NCBI GenBank assembly: GCA_016794925.1
Contig: JAEUIW010000011.1
Coordinates: forward strand, 50,695-114,694
Length of the DNA stretch: 64,000 nt
Direction: 5' to 3'
From: Phycisphaerae bacterium
Lineage (GTDB): Bacteria; Planctomycetota; Phycisphaerae; Phycisphaerales; UBA1924
Each line of letters starts with the position of its first letter. The stretch's first letter is position 1. The notes below the pieces were generated by a model that was not told the origin of the DNA, ran no database searches, and saw nothing but the letters and a program-made list of their open reading frames with translations. This document shows positions 42,837 to 52,832 of the stretch, in pieces. The position numbers were made by a program, and so were the translations under genes.

Positions 42837-43079
42837 GAAAATAGTCGATTAAATGAAATAAAATTTTCACTTTTTTAAGTAGTTGTTATGGGACCTATTT
42901 TGGCGAATTGAGGCATTAGCGGACCATGAAGTGCTGGATGATCAAGGGCATCGCCTGCCGTGCCGATGAGCGATCGGCGGCGGTGTCGGAATTGCTGGTC
43001 GTCAGGGTCCCGCCCGTCGCGCCTCCCGGACGGCCTGGGGGCCCGAGGCGTCCGCGTCGGCCCCTGACTGGAGCCCGCC

Positions 43080-43514
43080 ATGACACTGGGATCGATCATG
43101 ACCGGCCACGTGGTGAGCGTGGGGATGGACGACTCGCTGCACAAGGTGAAGGAGTTGTTCGACCAGCGCGGGTTCCATCACCTGATCGTGCTCGAGGGCG
43201 GGCGTTTGGCGGGGATCATCTCGGACCGGGATCTGCTGAGGAACCTGAGCCCGTTCATCGGTTCGATGGGGGAGCGGAAGCAGGACGCGGCGACGCTGGA
43301 GCGGCGGGCCCACCAGGTGATGACGCGCGGGGTGGTGACGGCTCCGGCGAGCATGAGCATCGAGGACGGGGGACGGCTGATGCTGCGAAGGAGGATTTCG
43401 GCGCTGCTGATCGTTGACGAGCGGGGTGTGTGCACGGGAATCGTGACGTGGCGCGATCTGCTGCGGTGGGCGCTGGGGAGAGAGCCCGCGGCGGAGGAAT
43501 CGCGGGCCGCCTGA
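43080..43514 (+). CDS. Two-CBS-domain protein
   Basis: A 144-residue protein made of two CBS modules. The first runs IMTGHVVSVGMDDSLHKVKELF to GRLAGIISDRDLLR (about 6-55). The second runs VMTRGVVTAPASMSIEDGGRLM to RGVCTGIVTWRDLLRW (about 80-132). The pair should form one Bateman module that binds an adenine nucleotide such as AMP or ATP. No catalytic domain is attached, so it likely acts as a sensor or regulator. TGGAG lies seven bases before the ATG. It stands between the divergent DUF2089 gene and pepA. Confidence 0.9.
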   Translation: MTLGSIMTGHVVSVGMDDSLHKVKELFDQRGFHHLIVLEGGRLAGIISDRDLLRNLSPFIGSMGERKQDAATLERRAHQVMTRGVVTAPASMSIEDGGRLMLRRRISALLIVDERGVCTGIVTWRDLLRWALGREPAAEESRAA

Positions 43515-43578
43515 CCGTGCGGGCGCGGACGGGGGGAGTCGGGCGGGGCGTGGGGCAGCGCGACGTGGTGCGTTCCTA

Positions 43579-43605
43579 GACTCCGGCTCCACTATTCCGG
43601 GAGTC
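43579..43605 (+). promoter_or_regulatory. Hairpin that would cover the pepA ribosome binding site
   Basis: GACTCCGG (43579-43586) can pair with CCGGGAGTC (43597-43605), with one bulged G and a 10-base loop. The right arm contains GGGAG, the pepA Shine-Dalgarno sequence, seven bases before the ATG at 43611. This may lower or regulate translation initiation; the pairing is seen, the effect is inferred. Confidence 0.4.
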
Positions 43606-43610
43606 TCGCC

Positions 43611-45098
43611 ATGTTTCAATCCGTTTCGCTCTCCAGCCGCGCCGGCACGCCGGATGCGCTCGTTGTCGGTGTGTTCCAGGGTGAAGCGCTGGACCCTCGC
43701 TCGCGGCAGCTGGACCCGGACGGGATGATCGGCCTGGCGGCGAAGCGGAAGGACTGCACGGGCGAGGCGGGGCGGGTCGTGGAGGCGTTCCCGGGATCGA
43801 AGGGTCGTGCGGCGCGCGTGCTGATCCTGGGGCTCGGGAAGCGCGAGTCGTTCAAGCCGGGGCAGCTGCGTTCGCTGCTGGGGGCGGTGGGTCGGCGGCT
43901 GGCGGTGACGAAGGATCAGGACGTGCTGCTGGCGCTGGAGCACGCGCTGGGCGCGGTGGACGCGGACGCGGAGCAGTGCGGGCGGGCCGCGGGCGAGGGG
44001 CTGGGGCTGATCGCGTGGCACGCGGACCAGTTCAAGGGGAAGGGGCACGATCCCAAGCGGTTGCCGCTGCGCGTGCGTTCGGCCAGCCGCGCGTTCGCGG
44101 CGGGTCTGGGGCGCGGCCTGGCGCTGGCGGCGTCGGCGAACTTCACAAGGACGCTGTCGGAAACGCCGCCGAACATCGCGACGACGGGGTACATCGCGGA
44201 CCAGGCGCGGAAGCTGGCGCGGCAGACGGGGCTGTCGTGCCGGGTGTTCGAGGAGCGTGACCTGGAGCGGGAGCGGCTGGTGGGCCTGTTGAACGTGGGC
44301 AAGGCGAGCGAGAACCGGCCGCGGATGATCCGGCTGGAATATCGGCCGCGCGACGGGAGGGGAGGGGAGAAGCCGATCGTGCTGGTGGGGAAGACGATGA
44401 CGTACGACTCGGGGGGCCTGTCGCTGAAGATCAACAACGGCATGGTGGGGATGAAGCGGGACAAGGACGGTGGCTGCGCGGTGCTGGGCGCGATGCACGC
44501 GATCGCGACGGTGGTGAAGCCGCGGCGGCGGGTGGTGGCGCTGCTGAGCGTGGCGGAGAACTCGATCTCTGACGAGGCGTACCGGCCGGACGACGTGATC
44601 CGCTACCGCAACGGCGTAACGGTGGAGGTGACGAACACGGACGCGGAGGGGCGGCTGGTGCTCGCGGACGCGCTGATCTGGGCGTGCGAGAAGGAGAACC
44701 CGCAGTACATCGTGGACCTGGCGACGCTGACGGGCGGGGTGGTGGTGGCGCTGGGGAGCACGTTCTGCGGGATGTTCTGCGAGAACGACAAGCTGCGTGG
44801 CAAGATCGAGGCGGCGAGCGAGGCCTCGGGGGAGCGGGTGTGGCGTCTGCCGATGCACGACGAGTACCGGGACATGATGAAGAGCCCGGTGGCGGACATC
44901 CTCAACAGCAACCCGAACCGGAAGGCGCACCCGGTGCAGGGCGCGGCGTTCCTGTCGTACTTCGTGGAGAAGAACGTGCCGTGGTGCCACCTGGACATCG
45001 CGGGGGTCCACGAGGCGGACTCGGACGCGGGGTGCTTCCGCAAGGGTCCCACGGGCTGGGGCGCGCGGCTGCTGGCGGAGCTGCTGGATCGGGAGTGA
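43611..45098 (+). CDS. pepA: Leucyl aminopeptidase (M17 family, PepA-like)
   Basis: Two-metal cytosolic aminopeptidase of 495 residues. The family signature NTDAEGRLVLADAL is near 343-356, giving the metal ligands Asp and Glu and the catalytic Arg. The active-site Lys lies in VGKTMTYDSGGLSLK near 263-276, followed by MKRDKDGGCAVLG. The N-terminal 170 residues are the usual macro-like domain. Canonical M17 enzymes read MKFDMGGAAAV at the second motif, so RDKDGGC is a mild variation. The C-terminal part includes WRLPMHDEYRDMMKS and ADILNS, also conserved. Shine-Dalgarno GGGAG lies in a predicted hairpin. Role: peptide turnover. Confidence 0.93.
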   Translation: MFQSVSLSSRAGTPDALVVGVFQGEALDPRSRQLDPDGMIGLAAKRKDCTGEAGRVVEAFPGSKGRAARVLILGLGKRESFKPGQLRSLLGAVGRRLAVTKDQDVLLALEHALGAVDADAEQCGRAAGEGLGLIAWHADQFKGKGHDPKRLPLRVRSASRAFAAGLGRGLALAASANFTRTLSETPPNIATTGYIADQARKLARQTGLSCRVFEERDLERERLVGLLNVGKASENRPRMIRLEYRPRDGRGGEKPIVLVGKTMTYDSGGLSLKINNGMVGMKRDKDGGCAVLGAMHAIATVVKPRRRVVALLSVAENSISDEAYRPDDVIRYRNGVTVEVTNTDAEGRLVLADALIWACEKENPQYIVDLATLTGGVVVALGSTFCGMFCENDKLRGKIEAASEASGERVWRLPMHDEYRDMMKSPVADILNSNPNRKAHPVQGAAFLSYFVEKNVPWCHLDIAGVHEADSDAGCFRKGPTGWGARLLAELLDRE

Positions 45099-45122
45099 CG
45101 CGGGGGTCGTCGTCGCCGGGAC

Positions 45123-47144
45123 CTACTTGAGTTCCTTGGGGGCGGCGGCGGGCGCATCGGCGGCGCGTTGCGCGGCGCGGGCGGCCTTGAAGGCCTCGTA
45201 CCCCTCGGGCGGCGGGAACCAGGACTCGAAATCGGGCGCGCCCTGCGCGGCGGCGGGGGCGAGCTGCGGTTTGAGCTGGGCCTCGAGGATCTCGAGCGCG
45301 ACCATCTTCAGGTCCTCGGGGGCGCGGCGGTATATGACGGCCCCGTCGGTGATTCCGACGAGGGAGATGGCGCGGGCGAGGGCCTTGGCGGCGACGACGC
45401 TGAAGTCGCGGTCGAAGATCTCGCCGCGGGCGGCGTTGAGCTCGCGGTTGGCGGCGGTATCGAAGATCATCTGCTTGCGGTACTGCTCGTGGAAGAGCTT
45501 GGCGTAGGCGAGGTTGTCGAGGAAGAGCTGGCGGTCGCCGCCGAGCAGGCCGTTGATGAAGGCGCTGTCGAGGGAGCCGAAGACCTCGGCGACGGCGACG
45601 TTGGGCGTGGTGAGGCGGTCCTTGATCTGATCGATGACGAACTCGCTGAGGGGCTTGGTGTCGTCGTAGATGGCGTCGCGGTCGTTCTGGTTGCGCCCGG
45701 CCCAGGTGTAGAGCTGCTTCTGGTACTTCTCCGCCTCGCCCTTCTGGCCGCGTCGGTAGAGGAAGGCGACGGCGTCCTTGAGGAAGTTCTCGTATCCGGC
45801 GGAGTAGAGGTTGTAGGTGCGCTCGTTCATGTCGATGAGGTTGCCCTTGGGGTCGTAGAAGGCGTTGCGGGAGATGAGCTCCTCGATGACGGCGCCGTAG
45901 ATGGGGATGTAGTCGGCGCTGGGCATGGCGACGTAGCTGGCGGGGTTGAGCAAGTCGAACTGGATGGAGCCGGAGCGGTAGAGCTCCTGGATGGACTGGG
46001 CGACGACGCGGTCGGTGTTGACGAAGTCGAAGTCGGTCTTGTTGGACTCGCTGCGACGGTCGAGCGCGATCTCGACGCCGCGCGCGGCCCAGTAGACGGC
46101 GTGGGTGGCGGGGTGGCGCCAGTCCATGGGCCCGTACTTGCGGGTGTAGCGGACCATGCGGTCCGGCTCCATGTGGTAGCGGTCGATGAGGAGGCGTTTG
46201 CGGAGGTGCGGGACGAGGGCGGCCCAGGCGGCCTGGTAGTCGGGGTTGAAGAGCAGTTCGACAACCCCGGGGTTGACACCGCCGGACTGGCGGCCGAGCC
46301 ACTGACGGATTTTCTCGTCACCGGCGGGGCGGGCGGCCTCCGGGGACGACCCGATGAATCCCATCTCGGACGCGAGGCGGTAGATGGAGCGCTGGACCTC
46401 GATGGTCTCGAGCAGGCGGGGGCCGGGCTCGATGTCGGCCCGCTCCTTGAGGCGCGCCAGGAGTTCGCGGGCCTTGGGCTGTTCGGCGAGGACCTCTTCG
46501 AGCGAGTCCTTGGCGGCGGCGGTGACGGAGAGCCAGCGGACGTGCGCCTCGATGGCCTGGGCGGTGTCGCGGATCTCGGCGGTGCGCTTGGGGGGCGGGC
46601 CGAGGGCGACGGTCCATTCCTGCGCGAAGCGGCGCTTGTAGTGGACGTTGGCGTCGTCCATGGTCCCCTGGAGCTTGTGGATGAACATCCAGGCCAGTTC
46701 GCGGTGCAGGAGGAGATCGCCGGGGTTGGCGGGGATGCCCTGGTCGCGGAGGAGGTTGATGCCGGCGTTGACCCACTGCCAGCGCTCCTCGGGCGTCTGG
46801 GTGGCGACGGAGATGTTGTACGCGAGGTTCCAAGCGTGGAAGGCCCAGACGCGGGGGAAGCGCGGCTGGAGCTTGGTGATCATCTTGGAGAGGTCCACGG
46901 CCTCGTGGTACTTTCCCTCCTCCTTGAGCTGGTTGGCGCGCATCCAGAGGTAGTTGACGAACACGCCACGGAACGCGCCCATCGCGATGCCGAGCGCGAC
47001 CTCGGGAGGGTCGCCGTCCTCGACGCGGTCCTGGTAGACGAGCTTGGCGCGACCGGCGCTGGAGGCGACACGGGTCGCGAGCACCGCGGAGGCGGTGAGG
47101 CAGCCGGCCATGGTGAGCAGCGCGATGAGCTTGGTGCGTCCCAT
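45123..47144 (-). CDS. Membrane-anchored helical-repeat (TPR-like) protein, last gene of SPFH/ABC operon
   Basis: A 673-residue protein without a recognised family. The N-terminus MGRTKLIALLTMAGCLTASAVLA is a signal anchor. Residues 50-170 contain TPR-like helices (ANQLKEEGKYHEAVDLSKMI; PRVWAFHAWNLAYNISV; WVNAGINLLRDQG). The rest is helical with a second hydrophobic-poor repeat region and an Ala/Pro-rich C-terminus (APAAAQGAP, ADAPAAAPKELK). It starts 21 bases after the ABC permease gene. As the final gene of an operon with three SPFH proteins and an ABC transporter, it is most likely a periplasmic or membrane-facing partner of that exporter. It ends convergent with pepA, 24 bases away. Confidence 0.65.
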   Translation of the reverse strand: MGRTKLIALLTMAGCLTASAVLATRVASSAGRAKLVYQDRVEDGDPPEVALGIAMGAFRGVFVNYLWMRANQLKEEGKYHEAVDLSKMITKLQPRFPRVWAFHAWNLAYNISVATQTPEERWQWVNAGINLLRDQGIPANPGDLLLHRELAWMFIHKLQGTMDDANVHYKRRFAQEWTVALGPPPKRTAEIRDTAQAIEAHVRWLSVTAAAKDSLEEVLAEQPKARELLARLKERADIEPGPRLLETIEVQRSIYRLASEMGFIGSSPEAARPAGDEKIRQWLGRQSGGVNPGVVELLFNPDYQAAWAALVPHLRKRLLIDRYHMEPDRMVRYTRKYGPMDWRHPATHAVYWAARGVEIALDRRSESNKTDFDFVNTDRVVAQSIQELYRSGSIQFDLLNPASYVAMPSADYIPIYGAVIEELISRNAFYDPKGNLIDMNERTYNLYSAGYENFLKDAVAFLYRRGQKGEAEKYQKQLYTWAGRNQNDRDAIYDDTKPLSEFVIDQIKDRLTTPNVAVAEVFGSLDSAFINGLLGGDRQLFLDNLAYAKLFHEQYRKQMIFDTAANRELNAARGEIFDRDFSVVAAKALARAISLVGITDGAVIYRRAPEDLKMVALEILEAQLKPQLAPAAAQGAPDFESWFPPPEGYEAFKAARAAQRAADAPAAAPKELK

Positions 47145-47165
47145 GGTGAGGGTGGTGGGCTCCGA

Positions 47166-49114
47166 TCACTGTCCCGAGTAGGTGGCGAGCTCGCGTCGGC
47201 GGAAGATGCCGGACGCGACGGTGAGCATGAGCCCGATGAGAAAGCCCATGATCGCGCCGGCCTGCGCGACGGCGGTCCACGGTACGTTCTTGCCGGAGAC
47301 GAGGTTCGCGGTGGGGGCGAGCTCGCCGTAGAACTTGAAGAGGTAGCCGATGGGCACGGCGACGGCGCGGATCAGCAAGCGGTGATAGATGATCTGCCCG
47401 CCGGTCTCGCGGTAGTCGTAGTACTCGAGCGAGGCGTTGAGGAAGGAGGCGCCCTCGGCGCACAGGAGCACGCCGAAGGAGACCAGGCAGGCGACCGGGA
47501 AGGACAGGAACGTGGCGGCGGCGATGGCCACGATGGCGAGGAAGGCCAGTTGCATCCACTGCACGAGCACGACGCGGAGGTAGTTGGAGCGGAAGGACGA
47601 GACGGGGTAGAAGAGGTCGAGACCGTCCGGGGGGAAGGAGATGGTCTCGGCGTTGGGGATGGAGCGGTCGAAGTCGCCGTTGCCGACGTCGATGACGACG
47701 GCGCCGTCGGGCTGGATGGTGCCAGGGGAGACGGGGTGCGTGAGGAACTGCGCGGGCGGAGCCTCGACGACGGTGGCCTGCGCGCCGTGGACCCAGAGGC
47801 TGACGCGATAGGTTGCGCGGGGGTCGTTGCCGCCGGCGTTGAACTTGTAGCGCAGGGCCAGGGGCGAGGAGAGGCGGGCGGCGGCGCCCAGGCCCTCGAA
47901 GACGTAACGCTGGTACTGGCCCGGGCCGATCGAGAGCATGCGTCCGAGGCGCTCCTTGTCGAGGTCGTCGCGGATGCGGCGGCGCGTGTCGGGCGTGTCG
48001 GGCAGGTCGGGGCTGACGCGGCGCTCGGCGTCGAGCCGCGCGTTGACGAGCGCGTCGGTTTCCTTCTCGTCGGCCACGGGGATGGTGGGGCGAACGGACT
48101 CGCGTGCGACGAGGACCTGGGTCTCGAGGATGAGGCGGTCCTCGCTCATCATGCGCTCGCCGGCGGCGACGAAGGGCGCGACCTCGCCCTTGGCGGGCTG
48201 GTTGCGGAGGTACTGGGAGAAGACGAACACGCCGGTGGACGAGACGGCCAGGAGCACCGCCGCGACGCCGCACACGCCGAGCCATTTGCCCAGCACATAG
48301 GACCAGGGCGAGACGGGCTTGGTCATGGTCTGCCAGACGATCTTGTCGCGCTGCTCGAAGGCGACGGAGCCCGCGGCCAGGAAGAGCACCAGGATGGAGA
48401 TGATGGTGAAGCTGCCGCCCGAGCCGTACTGAAGAAAACTCTGCACCCGATAGCGGAGAGGCGTGCCGGGGTCGAGCACGGTGGGCAGGGCCGCCAGGAC
48501 GAGCACCAGCATGACGATGAAGACCACGGAGATCCTCATCCGGACGGCTTCGGCGACGACGTTGCGCGCGATGGCCAGCACCGGCGTGGGGCCTGAGAAC
48601 AGCACGCGGAGCGCCTGCATGAGGGCCACGAACGACGCCGTGAGCACCCACGCGCACCCGAGAAAGAACGCCAGCCCGCGCAGGCCGGGCCCGCCCCAGC
48701 GCTGCATGGGAAGCAGCACCGCGACGTTGAGCAGGATCAGTGCGAGCATCGACAACCCGAGGCCGAGCCAGACGAGGATGAGGGCGACCCCCGCCGCGGC
48801 GGCGGCGCCAACGGCCACCGTCGTCCATTCGGTCCGGGCGCGGACGATGTCGTTGAAGGACCGCGCGATCGCCTCGAGGCCAGCCCGCTCGGCGGCGCGG
48901 GCGGCGGCGAGCTTGGGGTCTTTGGCCTGCTCCCCGGAGGCGGGCTCGGCGTCGGTGACTTCGAGGCGGGGAAGTTCCTGCGCCGCCGCGGCGGCCGCGA
49001 CGGCGTACGACACCACGCCCGCGACAGCGGCCAGCAGGATCACGACCGATGCCACCACCTTGAACAGGAATCCGTGCTGGATCCGGTCGAACCGGGCGAA
49101 CCCGTCGCGGATGC

Positions 49115-49118
<4 letters not shown>
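47166..49118 (-). CDS. ABC-2 type transporter permease
   Basis: A 650-residue inner-membrane subunit. One helix near the N-terminus (VVASVVILLAAVAGVVSYAV), a second group near 105-175 (AGVALILVWLGLGLSMLALILL; FFLGCAWVLTASFVALMQAL), further helices near 198-290 (ISVVFIVMLVLVLAALPTVLD) and a C-terminal group near 495-650. A large extracytoplasmic domain of about 200 residues (roughly 300-500) is inserted between the membrane parts, unlike minimal ABC-2 permeases. Its start codon overlaps the ATPase stop by four bases (ATGA), a sign of coupled synthesis. Substrate not deducible. Confidence 0.82.
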
Positions 49119-50323
<1,205 letters not shown>

Positions 50324-50330
50324 GGGCGAC

Positions 50331-51785
50331 TCATGTCTTCACGTTCTTGACGGCGCCGGTCTCGCCTTCTTCGACCTTCTTGCGGTCGCGGTCCCGGTCG
50401 CGCTGGATTTTCGCCTCTTCCGCCTCGCGCTGCTTGCGGAGGCGTTCCTGCTCGCGGGCGATGTCGGGATCACGGTTCAGGAGCAGCTCGAGCGTGGTGG
50501 TGCCGGCGGGGAGCACCCACTGCTGCACCGAGTCGCGCGACAGGAAGACGCGCAGGGCGTCGGTGATCTCTCGGTTCACGAGCAACGACGGGTTCTTGCG
50601 GTAGCTCTCCCGCTTGGCGCGGAACACGGCCAGCTGGGTCTGCGCGTTCACCGCCGCGCCCGAGCGGTACGCACGAGCCTCGCTGAAGAGATTGGCCGCC
50701 CGCCCCGTGAGCGTGGGCGCCGACTCACGGTCCGGCGCGACCGCGGGTCGGCCTTCGAACACGGCCTCGATCGAGGCCAGCGCCGCGGCGGCGGCCTTCT
50801 CGTCGCCCTGATTCAGCCCCTGCTCGTAACGATCGATGAACCCAAGGAGCGGCTCGGCGGCCTCGCCCGCGACCGCGGTGAGCACGCTCCGACGCGCCAG
50901 CTGCGCCTCCTCGCGGTTCTTGTTGGCGGTGGACACGGCCGATTCCACGGCGGCGAACTTGTTGAAGACACGCAGGGGCGGGATCTTCTCCTCCAGCACG
51001 AGCTGCTCGATGGTGATGCCCGAGTCCATCGCGTCCAGCGTGGCCTGGGCGACCTGGCGGGCCGACGCTTCCACGGCGCGGAAGGTGCCCTGGGTGCGGC
51101 CCACGCCGGCCTGGCTCTGCAGCAGCTCGTCGATCGTGACGCCCGCGCAGGCATGGACCACGCCGCGCATCACGGCGGCGCGAACGATCCTGGGTTCGTC
51201 CTCGGGCAGGACGTTGGCGGCATACGAGCGGACCCGTTCGCGTCGGTACGCGACGGTCCAGCGGGTGTGGGCGATGTTGCCGTCACCGGTGATGACCGAG
51301 CCGTCGCGGCCCGGGTCCAGGGTCGCGGACCCGGCGGTGGTCTTGAGCAGGTCCTCGACTGACTTCTCGGCCATCTCATCGTCGACGGCGGGCCAGAATT
51401 CCTTGTGCAGCCGTACGCTCGACGTGCCGGTCTGGACCTTGACGAGCTCGCCGAAGGGGTGCGGGAGCGAGAATCGGAAACCCGGCGACAGGTCGTCGGC
51501 CTGGACGCGGCCGAGCACGAGACGGATCCCGCGCTCGCCCTCCTTGATCGACTGAAAACCGGAGAGGAGGAAGAGCGCCGCGAGCACCACCATGGCGCCC
51601 TGCAGCAGGCGGTACGTGATTCGGATGGCGTCGGCCAGCGACTGCGTCGCCGGATCCATGAGCGAAGAGACGCCGCCCCCTTCCGCCTCGCGGAGGGTCA
51701 CACTCGCGGCGCGCCGGGACTCCGTGCCGCGCGGGGAGGACGGGGGCCCGCCGGCGGGCGGCGTGATGGGGGGCAGCTCGCTCAC
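50331..51785 (-). CDS. SPFH/Band 7 protein 3 (HflK-like)
   Basis: A 484-residue single-pass membrane protein. A Pro-rich cytosolic N-terminus of about 55 residues leads to one helix (LLQGAMVVLAALFLLSGF, about 59-76), then the SPFH domain: SIKEGERGIRLVLGRVQADDL, SPGFRFSLPHPFGELVKV and later ARQVAQATLDAMDSGITIEQLVLEEKIPP near 240-270. The C-terminal third is a charged coiled coil (EQERLRKQREAEEAKIQRD). HflK/HflC proteins form a ring that modulates the membrane protease FtsH; prohibitins and stomatins are relatives. The start overlaps the previous SPFH gene stop by four bases. Together with the two upstream genes it forms a three-component SPFH set, where E. coli has two. Confidence 0.82.
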   Translation of the reverse strand: MSELPPITPPAGGPPSSPRGTESRRAASVTLREAEGGGVSSLMDPATQSLADAIRITYRLLQGAMVVLAALFLLSGFQSIKEGERGIRLVLGRVQADDLSPGFRFSLPHPFGELVKVQTGTSSVRLHKEFWPAVDDEMAEKSVEDLLKTTAGSATLDPGRDGSVITGDGNIAHTRWTVAYRRERVRSYAANVLPEDEPRIVRAAVMRGVVHACAGVTIDELLQSQAGVGRTQGTFRAVEASARQVAQATLDAMDSGITIEQLVLEEKIPPLRVFNKFAAVESAVSTANKNREEAQLARRSVLTAVAGEAAEPLLGFIDRYEQGLNQGDEKAAAAALASIEAVFEGRPAVAPDRESAPTLTGRAANLFSEARAYRSGAAVNAQTQLAVFRAKRESYRKNPSLLVNREITDALRVFLSRDSVQQWVLPAGTTTLELLLNRDPDIAREQERLRKQREAEEAKIQRDRDRDRKKVEEGETGAVKNVKT

Positions 51786-52780
51786 TTGCCCTTCTCCTTG
51801 GCGGGCGCCGGAGCGGTTTCCTTGGAGCCCATGAGGGCGTTCAGCCCGGAGGTGACCGAGCCCGAGGCGTCACCCTTGAACAGGCCCATGCCGGGCATGC
51901 TGGTGGGGAGCACGAGGGTCGTGGTTTTCCCGAAGGCCTCGCGCATGAACTCGATGTTCTTCAGGAACACGGCGAGGTCCTGGTCGGCGCTCATCTGCTG
52001 GAGGTACTGCGCCGCCTCGATCTCGCCCTGGGCCCGGATCTCCTGGGCCCGGCGCTCCGCGAAGGCCATGATCTTGCGGGCCTCGTCCTTGGCCCGGGAA
52101 CGGATCGCGTCGGCCTCGGAGGCGCCGATCGACGTGGCCCGCGCCGCGATGGTGTCGCGCGTCGCGCCCATGCGGGTGAAGACTTCCTTCGTGGTGTCCT
52201 CGGGGAGCTTGATCGAGCTGATGCCCACGGCCAGCGCCGCGACGCCGTAGTCCTCCAGCCGGCTTCCCCCCTCGCCGGGCGCCGCGATCTGGGACAGCAC
52301 GTTCGTCTCGAGCTGCGCCAGCTTTGATTTCGTCGCGTCGGACGAGACCAGCTCGCCCATGGGGAACTTGGCCACCGCGCTGAGCGCGCCGCGGAGCTTG
52401 GAGCGGATGATCTTCTCGGCCTCGGCGTAGTGCGAGGAGGGGGTCGCGCCCGCGTTGCTGAAACGCTGGTAGAACACCAGCGGGTCCCTGACCTGCCATG
52501 TCAGGAACGCCGTCACCACCAGTTGACGCGAGTCGGCCGTCTGCTGGGTTTCCGGTCGGGTTTCGAGGAACCGGGCCCGACGGTCGTACCGCGTGACCGA
52601 CTGGATCGGGTACGGCAGCTTGAACTGCCAGCCCGGCTCCGTCTTCACGCTGGTGGCGTCCGCCTTGCCGAACGTGGTCACCACCGCCGTCTCGGTGAAG
52701 CGCACGGTGTAGGTCGTCATGAACCCCACCACGGCCACGACGATCAGCAGCGAGATCACGATCCGAAGCGTTCGTTGCAC
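51782..52780 (-). CDS. hflC: SPFH/Band 7 protein 2 (HflC-like)
   Basis: A 332-residue single-pass protein. The GTG start has AAGGAG nine bases upstream and gives a helix at once (LRIVISLLIVVAVVGFMTTYTV). The SPFH domain follows with TAVVTTFGKADATSVKTEPG, FLETRPETQQTADSRQLVVT, then DPLVFYQRFSN and EDYGVAALAVGISSIKLPED near 195, which is very close to HflC. The helical flank AKDEARKIMAFAERRAQEIRAQ and GEIEAAQYLQQMSADQD is also typical. The symbol is by similarity. An in-frame ATG at 52825 would overlap the upstream gene region without adding conserved sequence. Confidence 0.85.
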   Translation of the reverse strand: MQRTLRIVISLLIVVAVVGFMTTYTVRFTETAVVTTFGKADATSVKTEPGWQFKLPYPIQSVTRYDRRARFLETRPETQQTADSRQLVVTAFLTWQVRDPLVFYQRFSNAGATPSSHYAEAEKIIRSKLRGALSAVAKFPMGELVSSDATKSKLAQLETNVLSQIAAPGEGGSRLEDYGVAALAVGISSIKLPEDTTKEVFTRMGATRDTIAARATSIGASEADAIRSRAKDEARKIMAFAERRAQEIRAQGEIEAAQYLQQMSADQDLAVFLKNIEFMREAFGKTTTLVLPTSMPGMGLFKGDASGSVTSGLNALMGSKETAPAPAKEKGK

Positions 52781-52832
52781 GGCTAGAGGCTCCTTGACGA
52801 CCGCCGCGAGGGGTCGCGGCGGCACGCGGAAA

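Noticed and set aside
45168..48596. 1142-codon plus-strand frame opposite the ABC permease and TPR-like genes
   Set aside because: Acidic low-complexity shadow; the minus-strand genes have TM helices, overlaps and signal sequences.
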